From assembly GCA_020726505.1 (NCBI GenBank), contig JAHLEZ010000026.1:310001-374000 (forward strand): a stretch of 64,000 nt of DNA, in the 5' to 3' direction. Shown one piece after another: positions 11,430-23,094 of this stretch (positions are counted from its first letter, which is position 1; each line of letters starts with the position of its first letter). Under the pieces are notes generated by a model that was given only the letters and a program-made list of their open reading frames with translations, made no database searches and was not told where the DNA came from. The stretch comes from Leptodontidium sp. MPI-SDFR-AT-0119 (lineage: Eukaryota; Ascomycota; Leotiomycetes; Helotiales; Leptodontidiaceae). A program made the position numbers and the translations under genes.

Positions 11430-12919
11430 ATATAGTAAGGAGATATTAAGGAGGAGCTAAGTAAAGAGGTCTTTAACTTGTCTATCGAGAGTGCCAACGA
11501 CTACGTCTTTCGCCTGCGGAAATATAAGCTCAGGCTCTTTGGCGACACTTATCTATTCACTGATGCCGATATTAAGGCAAAGCTAATTATATCACTACTA
11601 AGGCTAGGAGACTGTTACGGCTGGCAAGAGGTTGATACGGCGAGTTGACTCTAGCTTTGTATTTAGGCCTCTAGCTACGCTCAGAATCGAGAAGAAAAGA
11701 CAAGGAGGAAAGGAGAGCTCTCTGTAAGGGAGGGCTCGAGTATAAATACATGAAGGACCCTCCTAATGGGGCCTAGCGTAGTCGCGTGCCGTTCACGTCA
11801 ACATGTCGCAGGCTCGCCACCTAGTCTTCCCTATCGGGCTTAGCGCCGTCGCATAGCCAGCGATGCTACGAGCCCGTGTCGGTTAGAATACGAGGCGCAT
11901 CGTAGGTCGTAACAGAGACTAGAAAATAATGCGCAGCGTACTACAAAATAACCCTGGAGACTTAGAGGCAGTGCTCTATTAACTGATTAAGTATTAACTA
12001 TAATAGAAGGACGAGCTAAAGGTAGTGCCGACTGCAGAACTAACTGCAATGGAAGCTAATTAGGTGGCGAATAGGGGTAGAGGCAGGGGCAAAGGCCATA
12101 GAGGCCATAGAGGCTACAGAGGCAGAGCTAGGGGTAGAGGAGGTTAGAGAGTTGGAAAAGCAATAGGGGACTACAAGGACTGTCGTGCAATACAGGTATG
12201 CGCACGTGCCTAGCCTACGTAAGCAGGCCAGTTAGTTATAGGGGCAGTTGCAGACAGGAGCTCCCTTCTAGAAATCAGACACTTTTGCCACCACGTTGCA
12301 GCTACCAAGAGAGCCATGCCGGCCGTCGATTGAGAGAGACCTTTTGCACGACAAGGACGTATTAAGAAGAGTAAAAAAGACCGCAAAATTAGGTAAGAAC
12401 TAATGCGCGAAGTGTAACAAGCTTAGCTATTAAAAGAATAAATATAAGAGTAAAGAGATAGCTAACGTAGCCGTAGATTAATCAGAGACCTTTAAACCTT
12501 GCTTTACGGACCGTATATACCTTACGAAAGAAGTGTAATAGGCCTACACTAGTATTACGGCCGCAAATCAATAGAAACTTAACTCTGGAGCGACTAAACA
12601 CTTCTTTAGTGTGTATATTAACTTTATAAGCCTTAAACGCTAGAGAGACAAGTAAGTAAAGATAGCTAATAATTAATATTCATTTGCGGAAGGCTATAAA
12701 AACGTGCAAATTAATAGTATAATATTATATAACGTTTAGTATATACTTGACTTTGGAAGTACTAGGCTACTGTCGATTAATATACTTACGGAGGACGGAA
12801 TTAGTACTATATTTAATAACACAAGGGCAAAGTGTTATAAGGATAATAATTTAATACTCTCTGCGACGAAAGCAAGTGGCCTGTACGTCTTAGACTTAAA
12901 TACGGAGGTATATACGGTC
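11430..12919 (+). pseudogene. Copia gag C-terminus, zinc knuckle and protease
   Basis: After the Helitron a gag-like segment resumes near 11450-11640 (SIESANDYVFRLRKYKL). An Arg/Gly-rich stretch follows near 12070-12150 and a CAKCNK zinc-knuckle half at 12403-12420. The retropepsin motif appears near 12575 as LNSGATKH where the family has LDSGATKH: the catalytic Asp is Asn, a G-to-A change. The following pre-integrase segment includes RLLSINILTEDG and GLYVLD, stopping where the small LTR element is inserted at 12925. Stops are TAG and TAA. Confidence 0.75.
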
Positions 12920-12924
12920 GGAAT

Positions 12925-13084
12925 TGTGACGACCGGAGGCTAGCAAAGTAAGGTGGCGGTATATGCTTAGAATACTAAGGTGAAGAGCTCGAGAGGAGGA
13001 GCTTTGAACTAATATACAGGTTGTAGGCCACGTAATGCGGCCGCATCGGCCTCAGGCACTAAGCGCCAGGTTAGAACTATAACA
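12925..13084 (+). repeat. 5' LTR of the nested non-autonomous element
   Basis: 160 bp, TG...CA ends, nearly identical to 13993-14153, preceded by the target duplication GGAAT. Confidence 0.9.
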
Positions 13085-13760
13085 CTACCCCCTCCTTTTA
13101 TAGATCTAGTCCCTAGATCTAAAGAACGAAAAGCCGTAGAACTTATATGTAATCCCCCGCCGAGTAGACGTAGGTTACTAGCCGTATTGTCGTAGTAGTA
13201 AGGTGCTAGCTTTTTAGACAGGCTTAGTGAAGAGGTCCGTAAAAGTCGAGAATCTAACTGTACTATTCTAATTGTCTACCCGCCAAAACGTGCAAAACCT
13301 CTTTATATATACTAATTATTATATTTTAAATAGCGTTGGTCTTTATTTAGACGACTTTCTTAAGGTCGGCAGAAGTAATAGAAGTAGAGGGAGGAGGTAA
13401 AGGCTAAGAGATCTTCTAGAAGACAACATCTACAAAAGCTTTTAAGTCGGCCTAGAATTGTACTTTAGTAGGGGCATACGCCGTTAGTTTAGTAGGAGGC
13501 GTAGAGGGAGAAGAAAGGATAAGGTCGATTAATCGTTTAGTAGACAAGTCGATTAATCGCGCGAAGGTATAGTGTTACTTAATAAGAGCTCAGAAGCGGT
13601 ATACCCGGAGAATTAAGTCGCCGTCTATTATCTTTAGTAGTTAAGTGCTAGCTCTAGTACAGTCAGGTGTAAGCTTTATTTAGTAGTTCTATAAATGCCA
13701 GCTAAGATTAAGGTGAGGTGTCCTAAGGACAGCTGGGAATGAAGTCTTAGTACTAGGAGG

Positions 13761-13965
13761 TCGATTCGAGGGTCGTTGGGAGGGCGGGCCAGCGAGCTGG
13801 AAGCTCCACAAGCTTCGAGGATGCGGTGGCGCGGGTCACAAGGAGGCTAGAATGGAGTAGTCGATTCGAGGGTCTTTTAAGGAAAGGCGAGCCGGCGAGC
13901 TAGAAGCCTTTTAAGCTTCGAGAGTGCTGCGGCGCGGGTCGTAAAGAGCTAGAATAGAAGAGGCC
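13761..13965. repeat. two imperfect ~100-bp tandem repeats
   Basis: Inside the non-autonomous LTR element, units starting TCGATTCGAGGGTC at 13761 and 13861 repeat with a period of 100 bp. They share the pattern of GAGCTGGAAGC / AAGCTTCGAG / GGCGCGGGTC blocks. Imperfect inverted matches inside each unit suggest a structured RNA or packaging-related region, which is inference only. Confidence 0.7.
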
Positions 13966-13992
13966 AAGAGCTAGTTGATTAACCTTAGTATT

Positions 13993-14153
13993 ATGTGACG
14001 ACCGGAGGCTAATAAAGCAAGGTGGCGGTATATGCTTAGAATACTAAAGTGAAGAGCTCGAGAGGAGGAGCTTTGAACTAATATACAGGTTGTAGGCCAC
14101 GTAATGCGGCCGCATCGGCCTCAGGCACCAAGCGCCAGGTTAGAACCGTAACA
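13993..14153 (+). repeat. 3' LTR of the nested non-autonomous element
   Basis: 161 bp, matches 12925-13084, followed by the target duplication GGAAT at 14154-14158. Confidence 0.9.
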
Positions 14154-14158
14154 GGAAT

Positions 14159-17085
14159 AGAGCTATCGGAACCACTAGTGCCGGAAACACGCACTATAGA
14201 GAGCTCATATAACGACCAAAATCAGGAAACGATACTAGACCTAATACACAAACGGCTTAGCTATATAAACTACTAGGAAATGGTCAAACTAGAGGTAACA
14301 TCCGGGTACGGGAAGCTAAGAAAGCGGATGATTCATAAGGGGGAAAAGAGCTGCAGATTATACTTAGCTAATAAGATAAAAGAGCATTTCACTAAAAAGA
14401 CCGACACAAGAGCTAATACTCCACTACGCCGGCTACACGCCGATATTTCAGGAATCTAGTGCCAGTTAATTAGGGGGTACAAGTACTACTTAGTCGTAGT
14501 AGACGACGTAACACGAGTATATTAAATACGGCTACTTAAGGACAAAACAGCTACCGTAATATAGCCGGAAATCAAGCTGCTAAAGACTTAATTAGAGCTT
14601 TAAAAGGGATAAGTAGTCGTGTATTAGCGGACTAATAATAGCAAAGGAAAGTTTAGAAATGCCTTTATACGTTAGCTATAAGAGCTTAGTATATAATTAG
14701 AGCCATCGCTACTATATAAACAGTCGCTTAATAGGGTATTAGAGTATTAAATATACTAATTATTAAAAATCGTTCGATTTATACTATACGACGCTAAATA
14801 ACTAGACAGTCTCTAGTGTTATGCCGTAAAGCACGCAGCTAGCCTCAAAAACAAGAGACCGACAAAGGCACTGCTATATTAAGGGGTAAAAGAGCTAACT
14901 CCGCTAAAGGCATAGAAAGGTGCACTAGTTAGCTTGTCGCATTACAAAGTATTTAAAGCAAGAGTATAGCTATTAAGGCCAAAGGCAACGTTTCTTAAGA
15001 AGCTAAAGCTAAGAATATAGCCAGGGAAATACATTTTAGTAGGGATAACTAGCTTATACACATATAAGCTACTAAATATAAAAAATTAATAAGAGTTAAT
15101 CTTTGTTAACGTTAAATTTAACGAATATACTACATAGCTAGTTATAAGCAAAGTAGAGATAGTAGCAAGACCTCCAAAGGTTGGAAGGCCAGCTAATGGA
15201 GCTGGAAGACCTCTAGGGAGGCCAGACGCTGAAATAGGCTCTGAAAGACCTCCAGTGGGGAGGCCAGACGCTAAAACAGGCTCTGCAAGAAGACTTCTAG
15301 TGGAAAGGCCAGCACGTGATGCTAATGTGTAAAGGCAAAGAAGTAGTACTACGCAGTCGTCTAATCAGCGACTAACTAACCTCTCTTCTAAGCCTATAAA
15401 GTCTAGGTATAGACGACAACTGAAGCCAAAACGCGTATATAAAGAGTTAATTACAGCTCTAGGAGCTAAAGGCGCGACTATACCACTAATTTAAGACTTA
15501 ATTACGCTAGAGCAAGCTTTACAGGAAAACAAAGCTAAATAGATGCGCGTAATTAAAGAAGAATACAGCGCGTTGCGCTTTACTATGACATATGAAATAC
15601 GATATAAAGAACCTTTAATTAGCAAGAAACTAATTACCTTAAAGCTAGTATTACGTAATAAGCTATACTTAAATAGGTCCCTCGTACGTAAGAAAGCACG
15701 CATTATAGCTAGAGGTTTTAAGTAATAACATAGCAGCGACTACTTCGACACGTATACTAGCGTATTACGGCCAATAATACTTAAAATACTGCTAGCTTTA
15801 GCTGTTTATTACGACTACGAAGCTAACCACGTTGATATTAATACCGCGTTCTTAAACCTAATATTAAAGGAGGAAATATATATAAAGATATTATAATTTT
15901 TCGTCGAAACAATACACTTAAAGGTGAAGGGAAAGGGATACACGTACTTAAAGCTTTAACGGAGCCTTTACGGCTTAAAACAAGCACTTAAGGAGTAGTG
16001 GCTAATAATAAAAATAGCTATAGAGACTACGTTTGGCCTTATATAATTAGATACAGATCTAAATCTTTTTATTTATTAGGGCAAAACTAAAACGTCGTAC
16101 GTACTTGTATTTATTAATAATATACTAATTATAAGGCCAAAATAATACATTAATTACCTTAAGGGCCAAATTTTAAAGACTTAAAAAGGCAAAGACTTAG
16201 GAGCCGTGATTCTGTTTATAGGACTCCAAATCGAACGGAATTAGTTAGTAAGAACACTTAGAATACACTTATTACTTTACACGTCGAAAGTGTTAGAAAG
16301 GTTTAGTATAATAAATACAAATGAAGTCAGCTTACTAGTAACTGCAGGCACAGTACTACGAAATAGAGATAACGTAGCTTAACTAAATATTAAAGAGACC
16401 TCACTTTACTAGCAGATTATAAGCTCTGTTATTTACCTCTTAAATTAAACGAGACTAAATATCGTATATATTGTCGTTTAATTAACACGGCATATAATAA
16501 AGCCTACGGAAACGTACTTATAGTATATTAAGCCTCTCTTACGATACCTTAACGCGACGCTTAATGACGGAATTACTTATAACGAAGGAAACACAATTAA
16601 ATTCGGCTAATTTAATTATTATATAAACGCTATATAAGGGACCGAAGGTGATAGGAAGTCACTTTAAGTATAGCTAATTATAATTAATAACGTAATTACT
16701 AGTTAGTCTACTAACGTTTAGAAGTCGACAGCCCTTAGTAGCGAAGATTTAGAGATAATAGCTACTAGCGACAGATTAAGGGAAGTAATATAAATACTAA
16801 AGTTGTGGAAAAACCTAGGAATTACCCCTACGAAGCCTCTGACTCTTTACCCTCGATAATATAGGTACCGAATCCCTTACGAAGGAGCGCAAATTTACAC
16901 TAAAATCCAAGTATATCGACATTCGCTACTTTTATATTCGCGATAATATAATTTTAACTAAGAAAATGATTATATAGTATATACTAGGGAATAATAATAT
17001 GGCAGACGCTCTTATTAAGGCGTTACTAGGCCCTACTTTTAAGAGATACAAGGGTTATATAGGCCTACTATCGAAGAGCTAGGAG
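14159..17085 (+). pseudogene. Copia pol: integrase, reverse transcriptase, RNase H
   Basis: Reverse transcriptase copies the element RNA and integrase inserts it. The pre-integrase HHCC region is readable near 14230-14400 (HKRLSYINYQEM and SCRLYLANK; the second Cys of the family's CxxC is Tyr, a TGC-to-TAC change). The integrase core starts near 14420 with LHADISG and YKYYLVVVDD. A Gly-Arg-Pro rich linker lies near 15165-15320. Reverse transcriptase follows: KKARIIARGFK near 15690-15720, ANHVDINTAFLN near 15822-15855 and SLYGLKQA near 15965. RNase H is near 16910-17060 with YIDIRYFYIRDNI and NMADALIKALLGP. More than a dozen TAA/TAG codons interrupt it, so it is non-functional. Confidence 0.9.
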
Positions 17086-17413
17086 TGGAGGCTACACCGG
17101 AATGGAGGCCAGAATAGAGGCCGGAATGGACACATAGAGGCTACAAGGAATGCAGACACATGGAAGACTTGGAGATAGTTAATTAGGGTACTCTTGTACT
17201 GTAACGTAAGCAGGAATACTGCGGGGTAGCTGAACTTCCTCCAAGAGGGAGATGTAAGCGCTATATGACTGGGAAAGCCATATTACAGGAGTTAATGAGG
17301 CCCAGGAAACCCGAATATAAGCCTCAACGTCAGGAATACGAGTCTCAACGTCAAATACGAGCCTTAGCTAGAGAGCTCAAAATACTGTATTTAGAATTCA
17401 ATATGAAGCTTTA

Positions 17414-17425
17414 GAGTAGGGGGCA
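17414..17425 (+). promoter_or_regulatory. polypurine tract of the Copia element
   Basis: The bases GAGTAGGGGGCA lie directly before the 3' LTR, where the plus-strand primer is expected in LTR retroelements. Confidence 0.65.
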
Positions 17426-17547
17426 TATTAGAAATATGGGCAATATAGCGTAGATCTTAGTACCTGCGTACTTATGATCACGCCACCCCTATTTCCCCTA
17501 TTACTTTGTACGCTCTCTCAGATAGAATTCTACATGCTTTTCTATCA
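17426..17547 (+). repeat. 3' LTR of the Copia element
   Basis: 122 bp, starts TATTAG where the 5' LTR has TGTTAG (a TG-to-TA change), ends TATCA, followed by CGGTA at 17548-17552. Confidence 0.93.
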
Positions 17548-17552
17548 CGGTA

Positions 17553-20251
17553 GCTTCTTTGTCACCTGACCGGATAGGCTCTCTCCACATAAAACAACTC
17601 AACAACGAAGAACTTTTCATAGATATTATCTAATACACTTTTTTCTCCTCCACTCCCTCGACTTCTCATGCTCTTCAGATATGTATTATCTTAAGATTTG
17701 ATCGATCTGCGATTTCCTACACCTAGAATCTCTCCCGTACCTCACTACATGCTACCTCTCTTGTTGTGTGGTTTATTGGGCTTTATCCCTCCCACAGTGT
17801 TTTGGCCATAGCCACGAGCTCCTTCTCATAGTCCTCGGCCGGGGACGTCTTTTCCGACGTAACGAGAAAACGATGACATGGTGCACAATCCAACTTTTAC
17901 AGTGCAGGCCTAGATAGTTACTTCATTGCTGAATCCCGCTACCTCGACACGCCAACCTCATTGTATTTTCTTGTTGTGGCTCGACCCCAGCAGTCTTTTG
18001 AGCCTTTATTTTAGCCCATACGCTGGTTCTCATGAGTTGTACTGTAGTACGGTCGACAAATCCGGCGATAAAGTTTGATTACGCAGTTTTTGGTGCACGT
18101 CGCGCGGCCTTCATCGAAAACTTGACCAGAAAGTAGGGGTATAAACGGTCCAAGGAGCATTAATACTTTTTGGCATCGTTGAGATGAAGGGAATAATGCA
18201 CAGATTTAACCAATGTGTAAGGACAAGGCTGAACAGGGTACGCAAAAATAATCATGCTGATATTTCGACCGAACAACCGTAACAAAAAATTACATTGCTG
18301 TTCATTAGGTTCGGGCTACATAGACCAGTGGCCGTGCACGACTAATGGAATAGACCAAACCAAACCAAATCAATCAATACAAAGTACGGAAGTACTTCCG
18401 TACCGTAAATGAGAAAACGGTCCCTACATACAATCCTAGATCAACCCCACTTAAAGACGTCACGAAAAATTTCCGATTGACGTTAGTAAGCCTTCTCACA
18501 CACGGCCAACCATCTACTTCGTGAGTATGCACTCGTATTAACAACCACCGGACACGAACACCGCACAGCACCAAGTCGTGGAAGAGAACAACGAGTGAAG
18601 TGGTCAGAATCTACGGATATCAACTTTAATATTCTATTTAGGACTACCCTGTATACTTTTATGTTCACGATACTTGCTATAATCTTAAGCGTCCAGATTT
18701 TTCAGCCCTCTATTATATGTACACTTATGTTAACGCCATTGTTGTGGATTATATATTACGATTATAAGAAATTCCAGTCACTCGGACTTAAAGGAACACC
18801 TTCCACCTTCTTTAGATACCTGTCGCCTTTTCGCTCTCTCCGATCCCTACACTCCAGCAATTTCCTCTGAGCCAATCCAGACTACAAGAAAGTATTGTCA
18901 ATGTATTTAACCCAACCTTCTGGACCGATAGGTTAACGTCCTCAAGTAGCAAGTATGGCACCCCAGCGGCAACTTAACTAGCCTGGGTGTCGTCGAACGT
19001 ACCAATCACTTCGGAGAAGCCTCGAATGCTTTACTCTTAAATATGAAGATGTTCTCAAAAATAGGAACTCCATGTTCCGAAAAAAAAATAATAATAAATA
19101 GCCTCGCCTTATTTACACGAAATCCTGTTACTTCTACGTACAAAGGGGAAATCTACCATATACATTATAGCGATTAGAGTATGCATATAAGTTTGCATCC
19201 GGATGATGCTGAGGTCGTTCTACAAAAAGGCTAGGGGGAAAGGCATCCACTTGCTAGAGGCGGATAAATAAGTGCATATGTCCCTCGGAAATTCGTTAAG
19301 GTATACGCGCCTAGGGATCAGACTGAATTTGTACATAATATGTCAAATCATCGAAGCTGCTACGTTTTGGGTCAGTGGTAAGCGGCTGAAGATGAGGGTT
19401 AATAAGGGTGAATAAGATATTGAGAAATTTGTAATTAGAAATTGACCTGTCTGTAAATACTAGAGGACGTTTATTGATTTCTTGTCTCTTAATGGTATGT
19501 GCCCGTCTCTACTAGAGACGTCTGTAGATATGTTCTAGTGGGCTGGGGTACGGGCTCTTCCGTTCTCTCCTCTTCTTTTCTCGGAAAGTCCGGAATTCCG
19601 CCAGCCTCGGTATAATATACGTGGACAAGATCTTTTTGCTGTTTCTGCGTTGTGTGCCTAGATTTGCTATGCCATAGGAAGTAGGAACAGCTTAGCAGGA
19701 ATATGAGAAATTTGCTTCCTTCACAAGGGAGAATCAGGCGCTGGAGAAGGAACTTGCGCTTTACTAGAAAGCATGGAATAGGACGATAAGTATAGTGAAT
19801 GAAGTTATATAAGTAATTATAACTATCAGAAAGAGTTTCGTTAAGACAAAGGTAGGAGGTGCTAAGAAAACTAGATTAACATTTTGGTAGATCTATAAAA
19901 GAATCTTTTGGGGAGTATCGAGCCTGGATCTAAGATGCATCGTTAGCCACGAACTCGAACCCAATACACTCCATGTATAATTCTGAGAATAACTCTTATA
20001 CCTTTCGTACTTGCGAGGCTGGTGGAGCGTAAAGGTACTATGTATGTTGGAATTGAGTGGCATTCGTTCCTGAGTATGTTCTCTAAAGGTTGGAGGATAT
20101 CGATGGCATGCTCTCCTGAAGTTCTGATTTTGACATGACCCCTTTCCTAAATGCGGGGTTTCGGGGTAGCATTACCTAGTAGCATTATCGACGACCGAAG
20201 TAAAAACCTAAAATCCTCCCCCGGTTTGTTGCTTAACTTATGCTTATTTGA
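17553..20251. other. decayed sequence with faint coding remnants
   Basis: No intact gene. A frame at 18595-18870 (ATG only at 18661) encodes two hydrophobic segments (TLYTFMFTILAIILSV and IICTLMLTPLLWIIYY) and a GLKGTPSTFF motif, a possible fragment of a membrane protein. A frame near 19660-19850 reads as a coiled-coil-like stretch (FASFTRENQALEKELALY, then TAG), with TAG and TAA breaks that look like former Gln codons. A third open stretch near 19200-19370 (HPDDAEVVLQKARGKG) is unassigned. A perfect 20-bp palindrome lies at 18384-18403. Confidence 0.45.
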
Positions 20252-22707
20252 CATACCGTATTAATTGGAATACAGCGCCATGGCGCGATATCTTTTTGGT
20301 GGTAAATCGATAGGTTTGGACCTGGCGCTATGGTCAAGGATGGCGTTGTAGATCATAATTTCCCCCTAAATCCTTACCAAAACACCACCTTTTATAATGA
20401 CTTCTTTGCCAACTCCAACCACACTTTTGATCCCTCTTTTTATATAGTATCGTGAATATGCCTCCAATTCCGCGTATTCCTGTAAGTCCTTTGCTAGTCG
20501 GTCAAGCTACCTTAAATCTGCAAGGCTTATTACAACCTCCGAAGCCTCGCTCTCGACCTGGAGCTGTTGCGAAGGCAACAACGACTCGCTCTTAACGTGT
20601 TCTAGGACGCAAGTATATTAGGGGAATCGGCGAACAAGAGACAATTAAACAATTAGCTCAATGGCGGATTCAGAACGATGCTCAAGGTGTTAGGGAGCCT
20701 AGGGATCAAGAGCGTGCCTCTCGACTTCTAATTGAGGAAGGAATCGACAACGACGATATCGACGATCTCGACGATCTCGCAGATTCGGAATTCGACGACT
20801 ACGTTACTCGGAAACGATACTCCTATTCTCGAGAATACAAATTAGCAGCAATCACGTATTAGGAGTCTACTTATCGTCAACTCAAGGACGGCACCGACGA
20901 GTGTATTACCATTCGATACGCAGCACGCAAACTTTGTATCCCGAGGTCAACATTCCGAGGTTAGATCAAGAAAAAGAAGGATATTTTGTAGTAAAAGAAG
21001 GGCACATACCGTATCCGAAAGCCGTGGGGTAAAGTCAAGGAGCTAGAGATGGAAACAAGACTGAAAGTGAGGTTCGACGAGGCTAGGCTTAAGGGACGTG
21101 CTATTTCTGCCAAATGGTTGATTCGGAATGCTAGGCAAATATATAGTGAGCTTCATCCTGAGCGTGTTATTCGAAGGGAAGGAGGTTTGAACCTATACCT
21201 TGGCTTTCGATAGTCCCTTGGCTGGCTGAACGGCTTCAAACACCGCCATGGAATCTCCTTTAGAGCAAGCACTAAACGAGCTCAAAAGGCACCTGAAGAG
21301 CTTCGGAATGTGATCGTTAACTGGCTCCAATTCAACCGTCGAAACACTGTCGTCACCTCCGAATCTGACTGTGGGAAGCCTCGCCCTGTATCTGTACCTA
21401 TTGTGGGAAGATATAAGCTCTCAGAAATCGCGAATATAGACCAAACACCTCTCGCTTTTAAGTTTCAGAAAGGCAGGACTTACGCTGACAAAGGCTCTCG
21501 TACTGTCACCTTGAGGACAGCAAGAAGTGGATAGGACAAACGGCAAGCTACTCTCTAAGTTATCGTCTTTGTAGATGGTGTTAATCGTTGTAAGCCTCTC
21601 CTTATATTTAAAGGTAAACTAGGCAAAGGGAACAAGAATCGACGCCTTGAGATAGCTAAATATTATCCTGCTGTGAAGGTGATCTGGAACGATAAAGTAT
21701 ACGCTAACTCCGAGAACTTCATTAATTAGATCAAACACGACTACTTATATACTTCAGAATACTCTCTCGTAAATCAAGAGCCTCGTCTTCTCGTCCTCGA
21801 TACTTTTGCCCCTCATAAACACACTAGAAAGAAGGTCCCTGCGAACGAATCTGCGAAGGCGAAGGCAAGAAGGTTAGAGGCAGAGAAGCTAAATTAGCAG
21901 ATTCGAGCTGAGTTCAAGAAGCTTAACGTCACCTTATCTCTTATCCCTAGAGGTTGCACAGGCTACGTCTAAGTGCTCGATGTTACAATTAACTCACTTT
22001 TAAAGGCGATAATTAAGGAGCTGGAGGAGATTCATATCGATTAGAACCTAGAGAAATGGAATAACAATGAGTATTCTATTAAGGATCGCAGAATCTTATT
22101 CACATAATGGGTGGGAGAAGCCTAGTTACGTATTCACGCTGAGCACAAGCAAACTATCGTCAAGACCTTTAGAAACCTTAGTTTATTGTTGAACCCTGAC
22201 GGCTCTGAAGATAGCGAGCTGAAGATCAGAGACCTCCTAAATATCGCTGTCGGCGACTATACTTCCTCCCCTACGAACCTCACACTTATTCTTGACGACG
22301 ACGACGAGCTTGAAGGAGATACAATTGTGGTTGAAGGGACGTATATATCAGTGGAAGAGAAGGAGGCTCTGTGGCAAGAGAGAGAGGACGATATTACGAT
22401 AGATACAGGCAACGATACAGAGGACGCTTTTGACTCCGATTCAGAGCTTGATTCGTCAGAAGAGGAGTCGGGAGACGAGAACCAAGATATGGCAGATGTT
22501 ATAGAGGAATAATGGATGATTAGTTACACAAATGGTACCTTTGTTTACACTCAAATTACGCGAGATCTCATGTACCGGACCTAGGATTTTTAATCCGCTA
22601 TGGCGATATAACATAACCCGTGTCAAGGTGATAGTTTTGGACCTGGCGCTGTATCAGGGGTGGCGAGTTCAGCGAGAGTGGCGCTATATGCCAATTAATA
22701 CGGTATG
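20252..22707 (+). mobile_element. pogo/Fot1-like DNA transposon, RIP-inactivated
   Basis: Terminal inverted repeats of 29 bp with two mismatches lie at 20252-20280 and 22679-22707, beginning CATACCGTATTAATTGG. The target is probably TA: reading TA at 20254-20255 and 22704-22705 as the duplication makes CCGTATTAATTGG the true end. A subterminal block TTTGGACCTGGCGCT occurs near both ends. The interior holds one transposase gene. Confidence 0.88.
20458..22512 (+). pseudogene. pogo-type DDE transposase (CENP-B/DDE_1 family)
   Basis: One frame of 685 codons runs from ATG 20458 to TAA 22510-22512 with no frameshift but about ten internal TAG/TAA codons, several where the family has Trp or Gln. 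The N-terminal part has an acidic linker and a psq/HTH-like segment (YSREYKLAAITY, then RKLCIPRSTFRG). CENP-B HTH features are near 21050-21290 (KAISAKWL-like and GFKHRHGISFRASTKRAQ). The DDE_1 core includes IANIDQTPLAF (first Asp), KRQATL-stop-VIVFVDG, LLVLDTFAPH (second Asp) and a CTGYV-stop-VLDVTINSLLK block (third Asp). The C-terminus is strongly acidic (DSDSELDSSEEESGDE), usual for fungal pogo transposases. Confidence 0.88.
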
Positions 22708-22759
22708 CTTACTTTAGCGACTAATCTACAGGGTCCCCAGGCATCCCCGCCAGAAAACA

Positions 22760-22985
22760 CAACAACGCGCTCACTTAACTTTGCTTACGTATCTTCCTCT
22801 CGAAATTCGCCTCATCATATGGCGGCTTAGTTCCTCGTCCCGCACTATTGAGATCCTCGAGTCTGTATTCTTTCAAAGTCTGCTCCTGCACAAGCCCTCT
22901 CGTCGAGCTGCTCCATCTGATCACCTTCATCAGGCATGTATCTTAGGATGTTGCAAAGTTGTCTCATTACATTTGTTCATTCACC
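22760..22985 (+). pseudogene. truncated 2EXR gene copy
   Basis: The frame from 22781 begins LTYLPLEIRLIIWRLSSSSR, matching the N-terminus of the 2EXR gene on the opposite strand at 34918-35535 at protein and nucleotide level for about 130 bp, including upstream sequence. After about 40 codons the family sequence stops. It is a partial duplicate lying between the pogo element and the 3' end of the bZIP gene. Confidence 0.7.
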
Positions 22986-23094
22986 AGAAAATTAACCATG
23001 CCTCAACGATAATACGAGAGAAAACCAGTGGGGGTATCAAAATTCTTCCACCAAATGAAAGTCACTCTTCTGCAGCGCAGAACGAATACCACAG

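Larger units (their letters stand above)
12925..14153 (+). mobile_element. non-autonomous LTR retroelement (TRIM/LARD-like), nested
   Basis: LTRs of 160 and 161 bp (12925-13084 and 13993-14153) start TGTGACGACC and end GTAACA or ATAACA. The 5-bp target duplication GGAAT is exact (12920-12924 and 14154-14158). The 908-bp interior has no gag or pol coding capacity in any frame, which fits a TRIM or a short LARD. It interrupts the Copia polyprotein between the protease/pre-integrase start and the pre-integrase zinc-binding segment. The two LTRs differ at only about ten positions, mostly C/T or G/A, so insertion may predate the last RIP exposure but is younger than the Copia insertion. Confidence 0.9.
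5904..17547 (+). mobile_element. Ty1/Copia LTR retrotransposon carrying two nested elements
   Basis: The element begins with TGTTAGAAATATGGG and ends with TTTTCTATCA. Its 122-bp LTRs at 5904-6025 and 17426-17547 differ by a small number of mostly transition differences. The 5-bp target duplication CGGTA is exact (5899-5903 and 17548-17552). Internal order is gag, zinc knuckle, protease, pre-integrase and integrase, reverse transcriptase and RNase H; integrase before reverse transcriptase places it in Copia. Of the 11.6 kb, roughly 4.7 kb is a Helitron inside gag and 1.23 kb is a non-autonomous LTR element between protease and pre-integrase, leaving about 5.7 kb of original element. Coding parts hold many TAA/TAG stops at former Gln and Trp codons, so it cannot move on its own. 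Confidence 0.93.
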
